Source: Protofrankia sp. CiT1 (GTDB taxonomy: Bacteria > Actinomycetota > Actinomycetes > Frankiales > Frankiaceae). Taken from it: DNA of 34,610 nt. Positions 1 through 7,819 of this stretch are shown here, in pieces (positions within the stretch are counted from its first letter, which is position 1; each line of letters opens with the position of its first letter). The stretch is from contig NZ_CAKJTL010000029.1 in NCBI RefSeq assembly GCF_917627385.1, forward strand, positions 1 to 34,610, given 5' to 3'. A model generated the notes under the pieces. The model was not told the DNA's origin, searched no databases, and was given only the letters and a program-made list of their open reading frames with translations. The position numbers and the translations under genes are program-made.

Positions 1-429
1 CTGGCGAACCGGGCGGGGCGTGGGGGGCGGATCGCCCAAGCGGCTTTGCTGTTCGGACTGTCGGCCGGAGTCTGCTACGCCATCGCGACTCTGGCGACTC
101 GCCAGATCGGCCTGTATCTGGACAATCATGAACTGGCCGGACTGCTGTCAACACCGACCCCTTATGTGCTGATCGCCTTTTCCGTTCTTGCGCTGGGCCT
201 GGAACAGCGAGGCCTACAGGGCCGGGCCGCAGTGATCGCGTTCCCAGTGACCAGCGGGGTCTCAGCCTTTTTACCGGTCATGATTGGTTTGACCTTGTTT
301 GACGAGACGGCGCCAGAAGGACCCCAGATGGCGGCATTTGTCATTTCGCTCGGCCTGGTCGCGATCGGGATCTTCGGTCTCGGTCGGGACCGTGCCGCGA
401 GTGTCACGCGGGAGTCCGCAGCGGTCTGA
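1..429 (+). CDS. EamA/DMT-type transporter, C-terminal part
   Basis: The frame is open from the first base, so this is the end of a longer gene cut by the window edge. The visible 142 residues hold about four hydrophobic segments separated by short loops, for example around YVLIAFSVLALGL, then VIAFPVTSGVSAFLPVMIG, and a last one near FVISLGLVAIGIFGL. This matches the second half of a drug/metabolite-transporter (EamA) protein in the cytoplasmic membrane; substrate cannot be inferred. The TGA stop at 427-429 touches the left end of palindromic element A. Family assignment rests on hydrophobic pattern and the Pro-Val-x-Ser-Gly type segment typical of DMT proteins. Confidence 0.7.
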   Translation: MANRAGRGGRIAQAALLFGLSAGVCYAIATLATRQIGLYLDNHELAGLLSTPTPYVLIAFSVLALGLEQRGLQGRAAVIAFPVTSGVSAFLPVMIGLTLFDETAPEGPQMAAFVISLGLVAIGIFGLGRDRAASVTRESAAV

Positions 430-599
430 GAGCGTGTGTGAGATCGGGCTTTCGATCAGGGAGCCGCGTCCAGGTAGCTTCCTGGCAAGGCTGTGGGCTG
501 CACCGATACCGGAGGAGCGGTATCGGTGCAGCCAAGAACACGGCCAGGTGCAGCCTGGACGCGGCGAGCCGGACAGCTGACTGTCGAAACACGCCTTAG
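428..599 (+). repeat. Palindromic element A (cruciform-type, between convergent genes)
   Basis: An element of about 170 bp with inverted ends related to GGCGTGT/ACACGCC. An outer 12-bp perfect stem pairs 463-474 with 554-565. A nested 6-bp stem (CCTGGC/GCCAGG) follows, and inside it is a 15-bp perfect hairpin, 496-510 with 519-533 and an 8-nt loop. It carries the box TTCGATCAGGGAGC (451-464) and the box GCGAGCCGGACAG (564-576), both shared with elements B, C1 and C2. The element fills the gap between the transporter stop and the stop of the 52-aa minus-strand gene, so it probably works as a bidirectional terminator (inference). Confidence 0.8.
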
Positions 600-754
600 G
601 GCTGAAATCGCTCCATTGCCCTGCGGACGCGGGAGTTCGCCTGGGCAAAACTGATCTTTCCGTCGACGTACGCCGCAAGAGCGTTGCGGCGCACCCGCTC
701 GGTACGCGGGTCCTCAAGCGGGGTGTTGAGCAGGTTCGTCGTGGCAGTGGCCAC
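596..754 (-). CDS. Small hypothetical protein, 52 aa
   Basis: A short reading frame with a good ribosome binding site: GGAGG ends 8 nt before a GTG at 754-752. The product begins VATATTNLLNTPLEDPRTE and continues with an Ala/Arg-rich, probably helical region ending in RRAMERFQP. I do not recognise a family. Codon use (third-position GC) and the Shine-Dalgarno match support a real gene, but its size is near the limit. Its TAA stop lies in the right inverted end of element A, so the reading frame end was probably set by that element. A GTG 3 codons upstream is an alternative start but leaves no room for the ribosome site. Confidence 0.5.
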   Translation of the reverse strand: MATATTNLLNTPLEDPRTERVRRNALAAYVDGKISFAQANSRVRRAMERFQP

Positions 755-1440
755 GCTGATCACCTCCCGTTGTGCGGGAACAGGACGACGAAAAATCCGC
801 CTGACATGCGCCAGGCGCGATTTGGATCAATGAGCTTCCGGGCCGACGGGGTTGGCACCCTGCCCGCGAAACGGTCGATCGCCTACGTTCCGCCAGTGCG
901 CAATCGACGAAGCTGACTGGATCTAAAGGTCGGATGGGGGGAAAGGCCGAAACGCCCTGACCTTCGGGCCTCTGCCCAGGCTATGGCGTACATGACGGCT
1001 TCGCTCCCTATAGCGACAACGGGCACCAGCACCCGATGAGATAATCGAAATTTTGTGACACTACGTCAACGGGAAGGACGGCAAAGCGAGCGGACAACAA
1101 GAAAAGGATCACAAGGCAAGGACCACAACCCGACCCGACCTCTACAGAGTGCGCTGTCGGGGGCCCGATCGCAAGGCCTTTTTCATGATGTTGCTATCCG
1201 CGCTCGTCTGATTACTTTTTCGGCCGCGTCGTGCCACGGGGGTTCCGGTTTGCGATGGTTCAGCCGAGCTTCTGGAGGTGGTGAGGCGGGGCAAGAGTCG
1301 AAGTCCCGGCATCAGAGCCACCTCAGGAGGTGCAGACGACGGCGCAGGTGAGTCGATGCCCCACCTCGCCATTCCTAAATTATGACAATTGCTGCATATC
1401 GGACACGATAAACTTCGCCTATCTGGACGAGATACTCTCT
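755..1440. other. Gene-poor intergenic stretch
   Basis: No convincing gene. Open frames exist on both strands (1055-1351 plus, 1142-1372 minus), but they lack ribosome binding sites, are Arg/Ser-rich and resemble no protein family I know. The stretch may hold the promoter of the 52-aa gene near 755-850. No tRNA or strong hairpin seen. Confidence 0.5.
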
Positions 1441-1648
1441 TAGGGGCTCCGGCAATAGGACTGTCCGGCTCGCGCCGCCCGGTCGGCGCTTCGCATCATC
1501 GCTCCCTGTCCATCGCTGCGCGATGCACGGGTACCCCGGCTCGTCAGTCGCCACCCAACACCTCCGGTGACTCCCTCCGCAGCCTCGCGATCCATCCGCC
1601 CGGGCGCCGCTCCCTGATCGAACGCCCTATTGCCGGAGCCTCTCTTAT
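1441..1648 (-). repeat. Palindromic element C1
   Basis: About 208 bp. The ends GGCTCCGGCAATAGG (left, from 1445) and its inverse CCTATTGCCGGAGCC (right) form a near-perfect inverted repeat, and the right end closes with CTCTTA as in other copies. Oriented on the minus strand it carries the box TTCGATCAGGGAGC (complement of 1609-1622) and the box GCGAGCCGGACAG (complement of 1461-1473). The core contains the family's CATCGCGCGATG-like palindromic segments. No coding frame is conserved with the other copies. Confidence 0.85.
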
Positions 1649-2046
1649 CACGTCCAGGCCGGGGCGCGGCCGGATCGGTTACGACATGGGCCGTATCCGT
1701 TCGGTGCGGGCCTTCCTCGGGAGCCGCCCGCCCGTGGCCTGCCGACGGAAAGATAGGTCCACGATTGTCCGAAATGATCCTTGTAGGGTACCCTCAGGCT
1801 CCTTTGTGAGCCTGAGGGTACGCAAAAATCCAGCACACCCGGGATCTCTGGCCAGACGAAAAATAATGCTTACACGATTTTTGGCATACTAGCCCGCTTG
1901 GTGGTTCCGGGCGAGTGAAAAACCATGATCGCACTCTCTTTGGCCGCTGGGACCGTATGTCCCGGGTTCATTCCGGTGCCGAGCGGTCTGAGCGACATCC
2001 GGCCGCCCGGCAGCACCGTGTTGGCCCGTGGTTGTGATTCGGCGGG
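1649..2046. other. Intergenic stretch downstream of the DUF397 gene
   Basis: No convincing gene. It holds the perfect hairpin at 1788-1821 and, on the plus strand, AT-richer sequence near 1858-1890. The DUF397 gene ends at 2047 on the minus strand, so the hairpin lies 226 bp beyond its stop. Confidence 0.5.
1788..1821. terminator. Perfect 14-bp hairpin, possible terminator
   Basis: GTACCCTCAGGCTC (1788-1801) pairs exactly with 1808-1821 across a 6-nt loop. There is no T-run after the stem for transcription on either strand; an A-rich run follows on the plus strand. Many actinobacterial terminators lack the T-run, so it could end minus-strand transcription from the XRE-DUF397 pair, but it could also be an operator or an insertion remnant. 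Confidence 0.45.
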
Positions 2047-2286
2047 TCAGATCTGATCGAACTCGCCGTCCCTGACACCGGCAAGGAAGGCATCCCATTC
2101 GCCACCGGTGAAGGCCAGGACCGGGCCGGCTGGGTCCTTCGAATCGCGGACGAGGACGCCGTCGGCAGCGACCGCAACCTCTACGCACATGCCGCCGGCA
2201 CCATTGCTGTAGCTGCTTTTGCGCCACACGGCCGTCTCGGCATCGATATCGATCTTGCTTGTGGTTGACATGCTGTTTTCAGTCAT
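2047..2286 (-). CDS. DUF397 domain protein
   Basis: 79 residues with the DUF397 signature: the segment WRKSSYSNGAGGMCVEVA, then VLVRDSKDPAGPVLAF and the ending GEWDAFLAGVRDGEFD. Function is not established; in actinobacteria such proteins are typically encoded next to XRE regulators with a DUF5753 sensor half, and the pair is thought to act in developmental control or as a toxin-antitoxin-like unit. Here its ATG overlaps the stop of the upstream XRE gene by 4 bp (ATGA), with GGAGG 7 nt before the start, so translation is likely coupled. Confidence 0.92.
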   Translation of the reverse strand: MTENSMSTTSKIDIDAETAVWRKSSYSNGAGGMCVEVAVAADGVLVRDSKDPAGPVLAFTGGEWDAFLAGVRDGEFDQI

Positions 2287-3143
2287 TTCATTTCCTCCGT
2301 CACTCTGGCTATCATCTCAAGGGACTGGTCGGGGCGAAGCGCGGCGGCCAACAGGTAGTCGGTCTTCAGCCGGTAGTGCCGAATTTCCGCCGCCCGTTCA
2401 AGATAGAGGCTCCCTGTCGCTTCCTCGATATAGACAACGTCGTGGTCTGTCGGGTCCGGAAAGCCGAGGATCGCGAAGGTGCTACCCATTCCCGCGTGGG
2501 CACCCGCGACGAAGGGAACGACCTGGAGAGTCACATTGGGTAGTTTCGCTCGCTTGATGAGATACTCGAGCTGCGCTCGCATCACGGCCGTACCGCCAAC
2601 CGGACGGTGTAGCACCGCCTCGTCGAGGACGACCCACAACCGAGGAGGGTTGTCGTGCGTGAGTCGACTCTGTCGATCGAGCCGCAGTGCGACTCTGCGC
2701 TCCAGGTCCTCCTCCACGATCTCTGGGTTGTTGGCGCGGATGACGTGGCGGGCGTACTCGGCTGTCTGTAACAGTCCATGAACGAGCTGCGCCTCGTACA
2801 CGCTTATCGAAGAGGCATCTCCTTCGAGGCCGATGTAGATCTCGAACCATGGAGGAACCACATCGTGGTAGGTATGCCACCAGCCACGTTTGCGAGACTC
2901 GCGGGCAAGCGCGAGGAAGGCTTCGCGTTTGGTCTCGTCCGTGACGCCGTAGAGCTGCAAGAGATCGTGGACGTCGCGGGTCCGGACCGGTACGCGGCCG
3001 TTTTCCATTCTGCTGATCTTTGAAATTGAGCAACGGAGGAGTTCGCAAGCCTGATCGACGGACACGTCAGCTTCCTCACGGAGCTGGCGGAGTTCGGCGC
3101 CGAGTCGCCGCCTTCGGACGGTTGGACCACTGTTAGTGCCCAT
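2283..3143 (-). CDS. XRE-family regulator with DUF5753 domain
   Basis: 286 residues. Residues about 15-70 form the helix-turn-helix (LRQLREEADVSVDQACELL, then SKISRMENGRVPVRTRDV), and the remainder is a DUF5753 region, recognisable from the segments WWHTYHDVVPPWF, YEAQLVHGLLQTAEYARHV and a later LQVVPFVAGAHAGMGSTF. It is a cytoplasmic DNA-binding protein. The ATG start is preceded by GAAGGGG. It forms a two-gene operon with the DUF397 gene and probably controls its own promoter in the 3144-3323 gap (inference). Confidence 0.93.
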   Translation of the reverse strand: MGTNSGPTVRRRRLGAELRQLREEADVSVDQACELLRCSISKISRMENGRVPVRTRDVHDLLQLYGVTDETKREAFLALARESRKRGWWHTYHDVVPPWFEIYIGLEGDASSISVYEAQLVHGLLQTAEYARHVIRANNPEIVEEDLERRVALRLDRQSRLTHDNPPRLWVVLDEAVLHRPVGGTAVMRAQLEYLIKRAKLPNVTLQVVPFVAGAHAGMGSTFAILGFPDPTDHDVVYIEEATGSLYLERAAEIRHYRLKTDYLLAAALRPDQSLEMIARVTEEMK

Positions 3144-3323
3144 TAATCCCCTTCGCGTAGAGCATTGCTACATTCTGCCAGCGCTTCATCACTTTTATGT
3201 GCTGGATGATGCTTTCCGTAACGACACGGTCGCGATTGCTCTTGCGGGAGCCGCCCGATGCGCTCATGCTGTTTGTGTTGATACTTTAAGTAAGATCAAT
3301 AATACGAAGGGTGAGTTGTTGTC

Positions 3324-3641
3324 ATGGCTGCGATGGGGGGAGATCAGGTGGGCGCGGGTGAAGCGATGATCAGACGCCGCTTTCTGGTCTTTGACGGAGA
3401 CGGCGAGCTTGTCGCGACCTTCCCCGAGTGGGGTTCAGCCCATGCCTGGGCACATCAGCGGTCCATGGAGCCGCGTACGCCACAACCGGTTCAGATCGAG
3501 GACCGGTGTGACCGCCGGACGTGGAGCATCGAGGCGGGACGTTGCCAGCTGACAGTATGGCGTAGCGATGTCGAATACCGCTCGTGTACACCAGAGGCCA
3601 CGGCGGCGACTGACCGGTGGGAGCGCGCCTGGGCTTCCTGA
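3324..3641 (+). CDS. Hypothetical protein, about 91-105 aa
   Basis: A plausible short gene divergent from the XRE/DUF397 operon. The core, from MIRRRFLVFDGDGELVATF onward, contains repeated aromatic and charged residues and ends RWERAWAS. No family recognised. Three starts compete: ATG 3324 with AAGGG about 12 nt upstream, ATG 3333, and ATG 3366 with a weak GTGAAG. The last gives 91 residues and starts right at the part that looks best conserved in character. The AT-richer 3270-3315 region is the likely promoter. Confidence 0.6.
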   Translation: MAAMGGDQVGAGEAMIRRRFLVFDGDGELVATFPEWGSAHAWAHQRSMEPRTPQPVQIEDRCDRRTWSIEAGRCQLTVWRSDVEYRSCTPEATAATDRWERAWAS

Positions 3642-3756
3642 CCGACCGATAAGACCCACCGCGGTCAGGAAGCCATTACTACCAGCCTGGCTATGATCAG
3701 CAGCGAGGCCTGCGGCGCGACCGTAGGTGGCCGGCACGCACGCTCGAAATCGCCCG

Positions 3757-5265
3757 CTATTGAATGCGGCGTTGGTGGTCGCGTCGCGGGAGGATGGGCG
3801 CGTCGCGGCCGGTGCCTATCGGTCGGCCGGAGGGCGCGGCCGGTGTCTTTTGTTCGTGGTATTCCTCTTCGACGTTGATGGTCCAGATGTCGTGGTGGGT
3901 GCCGTCGAGAATGTTCTCGACTGTGCGCATCGCGGTGAGCATGGAATGGTCGGCGTTGTTGTAGCGGTGCATGCCGTTGCGGCCGACGGGGTAAACGTTG
4001 GGGACATTCACGGAGATCCATTCTCGGATGATCTCAACGTTATGGCGGTAGTACTGGTCGTAGGTCGGGTATGCCTTCGGCACCCGCACGACGTAGCCGC
4101 GTTCGACCGCGCCGTGGCGTACGAGTCCGAGCAGCTCCAGTTCACGGGTGGCGAGCGCGATCAGCTCGTCGTCGAGCTTCGTCCACATGTCGTCGCCCTC
4201 GAAGACGAAGAACTCCAGACCAAGACAGGTCCGCCCTTCCTTGACGAGGTAGGGCGACCAGGAGCCGTAGTTCTGGATCCGGCCGACCTTGACACCCGGG
4301 TCATGGATGTAGATCCAGTTGTCGGGAAAGCCGAACTCGGCGGGGACGACGAGCGCGACGGTGAGGTAATCGCGGTAGCGCAGATCGTTGGCCGCTTCAA
4401 TGACCTTGGCAGGCGGTGGCGGGTCCATGCCCAGCACGAGGGCTGACAGTGGGGTTGAGGAGATCACCTGGTCGGCCGGCACCCGTGTGCGCTCGCCGGT
4501 CTTCGATTGGACGGTGACCGCGACCGCGCGTCCGTGCTCATGGTGGATGGTCGTGACGGCGGTGTTCAAGGTGACCGTTCCGCCCATCTTCTCGACCTTG
4601 TCACGGCAGGTCTCCCACATCATGCCGGGGCCGTACTTCGGGTAGTGGAACTCCTCAATGAGGCTGGTGATGTCCTTCTGGTTTCGCCTCGGGAGGACCG
4701 CGTTGACGATCGCGGAGGACAGCGAGAGGTTCTTCACCCGCTGTGCGGCCCAATCCGCCGGCATCTCGCTGACCGGGATTCCCCACAGCTTCTCGGTGTA
4801 GGTTTTGAAAAACGTCCGGTACAGCCGCCAACCGAAGCGCGCGACCAGCCACGCCTCATAGTTGCTCTGATCCCGCGGCGGACGCAGCCGCGCGCGGGCG
4901 TAGGACCCGAGGGCGAGTGCCGCGTGCCCAGGCCCGAGGTTGCGCAGGGCGTTGAAGGCGCGCAACGGGTAGTCGTAGAGCTTCCCCTGGTAATATATCC
5001 GGCTCATCCGAGGCCGGAGCAAGAAGTCCTCGGCAGGCAGGATTTCGTGCCACAGCACCTCGACGGCCGCGACCTTGGTGAAGAACCGGTGCCCGCCGAT
5101 GTCGAATCGCCAGCCGTCGCGCTCGACGGTACGGCTGATCCCGCCGACCACGTCGTCGGCTTCGAACACCGTGACGGCCGCGCCGCGAGCGGCCAGCTGA
5201 TAGGCGCCTGTCAGGCCAGCCGGCCCGGCACCAATGATCACCGTGTGCGGAACCTGAGTCGACAT
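3757..5265 (-). CDS. FAD-dependent oxidoreductase, UDP-galactopyranose-mutase-like
   Basis: 502 residues. The N-terminus VIIGAGPAGLTGAYQLAARG is a dinucleotide-binding fold, followed by FEADDVVGGISRTV and DIGGHRFFTK, typical of amine-oxidase/Glf-type flavoproteins. Near the C-terminus NVYPVGRNGMHRYNNADHS fits the second FAD-contact motif of this group. Members are annotated as NAD(P)/FAD oxidoreductases resembling UDP-galactopyranose mutase or protoporphyrinogen oxidase; the substrate here is unknown. Start chosen at the ATG at 5265 because GGGAG lies just upstream; an in-frame GTG at 5277 is less likely. The C-terminal 25 residues are Arg/Pro-rich and look added. The gene diverges from a TetR gene, which may control it. 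Confidence 0.85.
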   Translation of the reverse strand: MSTQVPHTVIIGAGPAGLTGAYQLAARGAAVTVFEADDVVGGISRTVERDGWRFDIGGHRFFTKVAAVEVLWHEILPAEDFLLRPRMSRIYYQGKLYDYPLRAFNALRNLGPGHAALALGSYARARLRPPRDQSNYEAWLVARFGWRLYRTFFKTYTEKLWGIPVSEMPADWAAQRVKNLSLSSAIVNAVLPRRNQKDITSLIEEFHYPKYGPGMMWETCRDKVEKMGGTVTLNTAVTTIHHEHGRAVAVTVQSKTGERTRVPADQVISSTPLSALVLGMDPPPPAKVIEAANDLRYRDYLTVALVVPAEFGFPDNWIYIHDPGVKVGRIQNYGSWSPYLVKEGRTCLGLEFFVFEGDDMWTKLDDELIALATRELELLGLVRHGAVERGYVVRVPKAYPTYDQYYRHNVEIIREWISVNVPNVYPVGRNGMHRYNNADHSMLTAMRTVENILDGTHHDIWTINVEEEYHEQKTPAAPSGRPIGTGRDAPILPRRDHQRRIQ

Positions 5266-5298
5266 TAGTTCTCCCACTCTTTCGCTGGGGCGACGAAC

Positions 5299-5345
5299 GG
5301 CGCCACCGTGAGACGCATCTGCATAGCTTCTTGGACGGTGTTGCC
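5299..5345. promoter_or_regulatory. Imperfect inverted repeat in the oxidoreductase/TetR gap
   Basis: GGCGCCACCGT (5299-5309) and ACGGTGTTGCC (5335-5345) are inverted copies with two mismatches out of 11. They sit between the two divergent starts, which is where a TetR protein usually binds. The 25-bp spacing is wide for one TetR dimer, so this is a weak call. Confidence 0.3.
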
Positions 5346-5387
5346 TAATTTTCGAGATGCTTGAGTCCAGGAGGGTAGCGTGGGTCC

Positions 5388-6080
5388 GTGGCCATCGACG
5401 CAGCGGGTGCCAGCGCCGTCGCGCTGGGCCGAGGCCGGCTGGCCAAACGCGAGGCGATCATGAAAGCCGCGTTCGAGGTCTTCGCGCGGCAGGGCTACGC
5501 CGCCACCAGCCTCGACGACATCGCGTCGGCCACCCCGGTCTCCCGCCAGACCGTCTACAATCATTTCGGCGACAAGGAGAAGCTCTTCCTTGCCGTCATC
5601 GACGGGATGATCACGTCGAACCTCGACGCGCTACGCAACGCGACGAACATATTTCCCGCACGCGTAGAGACTGTCGATGACGCCTCGACCTACCTGCTTG
5701 ACCTCGCGCGACGGATCACAACGGTCTACGCCAGCCCGACCACCAGCGCGTTGCGCCTAGTTATCCAGACCGAGGCACCCCGTCACCCCCAGCTCCTGGC
5801 CCTGTGGCGTTCCCGCGTCACCACACCCGTATGGCCAGCCCTCATCGGCAGCCTTGCCCGCCTCGCTCACGCCGGCGCTCTAAACATCGACGACCCAGCC
5901 CGCGCCGCCGGTCAATACCTCGCCCTCATCATCGGGACCTCCTGGCAGATGACAGAACTCGGCACCTTCGCTTTCACCGCGCCCTCCGATCGCGACGCCC
6001 CGGAACTCGACACCGCCATTCGAGCGAACGTCGCCCTTTTCATCCGTGCCTATGCACCCATCGCCACTCAGGCCTTTTAG
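5388..6080 (+). CDS. TetR/AcrR-family transcriptional regulator
   Basis: 230 residues. Residues about 21-67 hold the TetR DNA-binding domain: IMKAAFEVFARQGYAATSL, then the recognition part TPVSRQTVYNHFGDKEKLF. The C-terminal two thirds is helical, as expected for ligand binding and dimerisation, and includes IQTEAPRHPQLLALW, typical of the TetR_C groups with an AefR-like sensor. GTG start at 5388 with AGGAGGG about 15 nt upstream, a rather long spacing. It is divergent from the Glf-like oxidoreductase, its probable target. The TAG stop overlaps the left end of element D. Confidence 0.9.
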   Translation: MAIDAAGASAVALGRGRLAKREAIMKAAFEVFARQGYAATSLDDIASATPVSRQTVYNHFGDKEKLFLAVIDGMITSNLDALRNATNIFPARVETVDDASTYLLDLARRITTVYASPTTSALRLVIQTEAPRHPQLLALWRSRVTTPVWPALIGSLARLAHAGALNIDDPARAAGQYLALIIGTSWQMTELGTFAFTAPSDRDAPELDTAIRANVALFIRAYAPIATQAF

Positions 6081-6283
6081 GGCGTGTCTGATGGATGGTG
6101 GTCGATGTGGGCGATGATCCAGAAAGTGCCTGCAAGGCGGAGCAGGCCCGGATAGCGGTGTTCTATCCGGACCGACGGCAACGCGGCAGGATGCCTTCCG
6201 GGCATTGAGAACAGGGACCCGCACGGACGCGAAGCGTTCGGTGGGGGGCGAAGCGATCGAAGACTCATCAGACTACGCCCTAG
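6078..6283. mobile_element. MITE-like element D
   Basis: About 206 bp bounded by an imperfect inverted repeat: TAGGGCGTGTCTGATG on the left and, read inverted from the right end, TAGGGCGTAGTCTGATGA. If the repeat proper starts at GGGCGT, the flanking bases are TA on both sides, as expected of a TA target duplication. Inside is a hairpin CCGGATA/TATCCGG. There is no transposase; a minus-strand frame reading into the left end could be the tail of one, but I cannot confirm that. It lies between convergent TetR and VapC genes and donates the TetR stop codon. Confidence 0.65.
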
Positions 6284-6382
6284 CCGTCCTGCTATTGGAA
6301 GTCTGTGAGTTCTGCTATTGGCAGAGCAGGGTGCGGCGCGGCCTGACTTGCGGCCGAGAACGTCAGTGGCCAAGGTGCAGGT

Positions 6383-6820
6383 TCAGGCTTCTGCCGTCGC
6401 AGGTACCGGGACGGCAATGACGGTAAGCCCGTCAATGCTGGCGAAGTCGGCGGGGTTGCAGGTGTATACGGGCAGGTTCTTGGACAGCGCGGTGGCGGCG
6501 ATCATTGCGTCATACGCTCGGGCCGCAGGCTTGCGACCGGCTTGGCGCAGCGAGGCCGCCACCCGTCCGAACGCTCGTGCCGCTGCGGCATCGAAGGGGA
6601 GCGGATCAAAGTCGGCCTCGGCCTGCTGTACCTGGGCCTGCCTGTTGGCACGCTCGCCGTCCGTGGCTGCGGCGAGCGTGCCAACCGAGAGTTCGGCCAG
6701 CGTGACGGCGGTGATGAGCGGTTCCGCGGGCAGGCCGTCCGGGTCGGGTATGCGTGGCAGATGGATGACCGTGCTGGTGTCGAGCACCCCGCGCGGGTGG
6801 CGTACGGCGGGATCGGTCAC
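6383..6820 (-). CDS. vapC: VapC-family PIN-domain toxin
   Basis: 145 residues forming a complete PIN domain. The expected acidic residues are present: D14 in VLDTSTVI, E43 in LAELSVG, D104 in AYDAMIAATAL, and D125 in CNPADFASIDG. VapC proteins are Mg-dependent ribonucleases that cut tRNA or rRNA when not bound by their antitoxin. The GTG start overlaps the antitoxin stop by 4 bp (GTGA), so the pair is translationally coupled. Target RNA unknown. Confidence 0.92.
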   Translation of the reverse strand: MTDPAVRHPRGVLDTSTVIHLPRIPDPDGLPAEPLITAVTLAELSVGTLAAATDGERANRQAQVQQAEADFDPLPFDAAAARAFGRVAASLRQAGRKPAARAYDAMIAATALSKNLPVYTCNPADFASIDGLTVIAVPVPATAEA

Positions 6821-7053
6821 AGTGCGGGGTCCAGCATGCTGTCGATGTCCTCGCGCAGGAGTACCGGGTCGACACGCGGTAGACCGCGCCAGCGCTCCAG
6901 CAGCAGCGCGGCTGACAGCGGGCGGCGTGGCAGGGGCCGGAGTTCGGCGACCGGATGACCGTCCCGGGTCACTGTCAGTGCCTCTCCGTTTGCGACCCGG
7001 TCCAGAATCTGGCCGCCATGATTGCGGAGATCTCGAACTGTTACTTCGATCAT
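6817..7053 (-). CDS. vapB: Phd/VapB-type antitoxin
   Basis: 78 residues. The N-terminal half, MIEVTVRDLRNHGGQILDRV followed by GEALTVTRDGHPVAELRP, is the Phd/YefM DNA-binding fold. The C-terminal tail, with segments such as LSAALLLERWRGLPRVDP, is the probable toxin-wrapping part. It lies immediately upstream of the toxin gene and overlaps it. By analogy with the family, it should repress its own promoter, which would be in the 7054-7080 gap. Confidence 0.92.
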   Translation of the reverse strand: MIEVTVRDLRNHGGQILDRVANGEALTVTRDGHPVAELRPLPRRPLSAALLLERWRGLPRVDPVLLREDIDSMLDPAL

Positions 7054-7079
7054 GAAATTAACGTATCACGCGTGAGACG

Positions 7080-7391
7080 TCAGCGTTCGGGCGTGGCCAG
7101 GATCTTGAAAAGCATGGTGTTGGTGTCGGTGAGCGTCTGGACGTCGACCCGGCGCAGGTATTCTTCTAGCGCGGCCTTGGCCACAAACGTGACCAGGCCC
7201 ATCACAGCCCACTGGCCCTCGCCCAGCCGGACGCAGAACCCCTCGTCGGTGGCGTGCTCCACGACCAGCGCGACCAGCACGGTCGGCTCATCGACGATCT
7301 CGTTGTAAACCGTGGAACTGATGACCAGCACCGCCTGGGCTGTCGGTCCGGTGCGGGTGGTCCAGATCTCGCCGCGCCGCGGCGACCTCAT
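7080..7391 (-). CDS. MazF/PemK-family toxin
   Basis: 103 residues. Begins with RRGEIWTTRTGPTAQAVLVIS, the RGEIW-type opening strand of PemK/MazF endoribonucleases, followed by VVEHATDEGFCVRLG and a C-terminus that fits the compact barrel fold. The usual product cleaves mRNA at short motifs. It overlaps the upstream antitoxin gene by 4 bp. The sequence is more divergent from classical MazF than usual, so the toxin activity is inferred from fold motif and context. Confidence 0.8.
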   Translation of the reverse strand: MRSPRRGEIWTTRTGPTAQAVLVISSTVYNEIVDEPTVLVALVVEHATDEGFCVRLGEGQWAVMGLVTFVAKAALEEYLRRVDVQTLTDTNTMLFKILATPER

Positions 7392-7648
7392 TCGGCGGCG
7401 CCCGCCAGGTTGGGCAGCCCGGCCGCCGCGAGTGCCCGCTGGTTGGCCTCACCGAAGGCGAGCGCCACCTGGGTGATCGCCGGGTTCGCCCGCATCCAGG
7501 CAGCGTGGGCGGCACAGCGCCGGCGCATGTCCTCGGCGTCGAGCACGCGCTCGACCCACGCGTTCATCGACGTGTCCGCTGCCTCGGCATACCGCTTGAC
7601 CGCCTCGTATGCCTCGTCCGAGAGCCGAAGCGTAATCGTCCGTGTCAC
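7388..7648 (-). CDS. Ribbon-helix-helix antitoxin of the MazF-like pair
   Basis: 86 residues from a GTG at 7648. The start VTRTITLRLSDEAYEAVKR is a ribbon-helix-helix pattern, followed by EAADTSMNAWVERVL. Longer frames upstream exist but run into unrelated sequence. No Shine-Dalgarno is visible; instead a TAGCAT box lies 7 nt before the start codon, so the mRNA may be leaderless. The C-terminal part (from about residue 50) would bind the toxin encoded 4 bp overlapping downstream. Confidence 0.82.
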   Translation of the reverse strand: MTRTITLRLSDEAYEAVKRYAEAADTSMNAWVERVLDAEDMRRRCAAHAAWMRANPAITQVALAFGEANQRALAAAGLPNLAGAAE

Positions 7649-7655
7649 GCGTAAT

Positions 7656-7674
7656 ATGCTAGCAAGATCTGCTA
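7656..7674 (-). promoter_or_regulatory. Putative -10 box and operator dyad of the antitoxin gene
   Basis: On the minus strand TAGCAT (complement of 7656-7661) lies 7 nt from the GTG, a fitting -10 element for a leaderless transcript. It overlaps a 15-bp dyad, TAGCA-N5-TGCTA (7660-7674), which could bind the ribbon-helix-helix antitoxin. Both parts are inferred from spacing and symmetry only. Confidence 0.4.
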
Positions 7675-7819
7675 TCAACATCCGTGGCGAGCCGGATACG
7701 CCGTCGCGGTGCCCCGCGAAGTCCGCGGTGTTCACGTGCGTCGCCTGCCAGCTCACAGGGGCGTTTCTGTCGCCCATCGGTGCGCGGCTCGCCGTGACAT
7801 GGTCGGCTACGGTGATGGC

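Noticed and set aside
1276-1383. Small plus-strand frame with GTG near GGAGG, ending IPKL, possible peptide precursor
   Set aside because: The GGAGG is only about 2-3 nt from the GTG, no modification or export genes lie near, and the sequence has no leader/core organisation.
3727-5268. Long plus-strand frames antisense to the FAD oxidoreductase
   Set aside because: Shadow frames of the high-GC coding strand; the minus-strand protein has clear FAD motifs.
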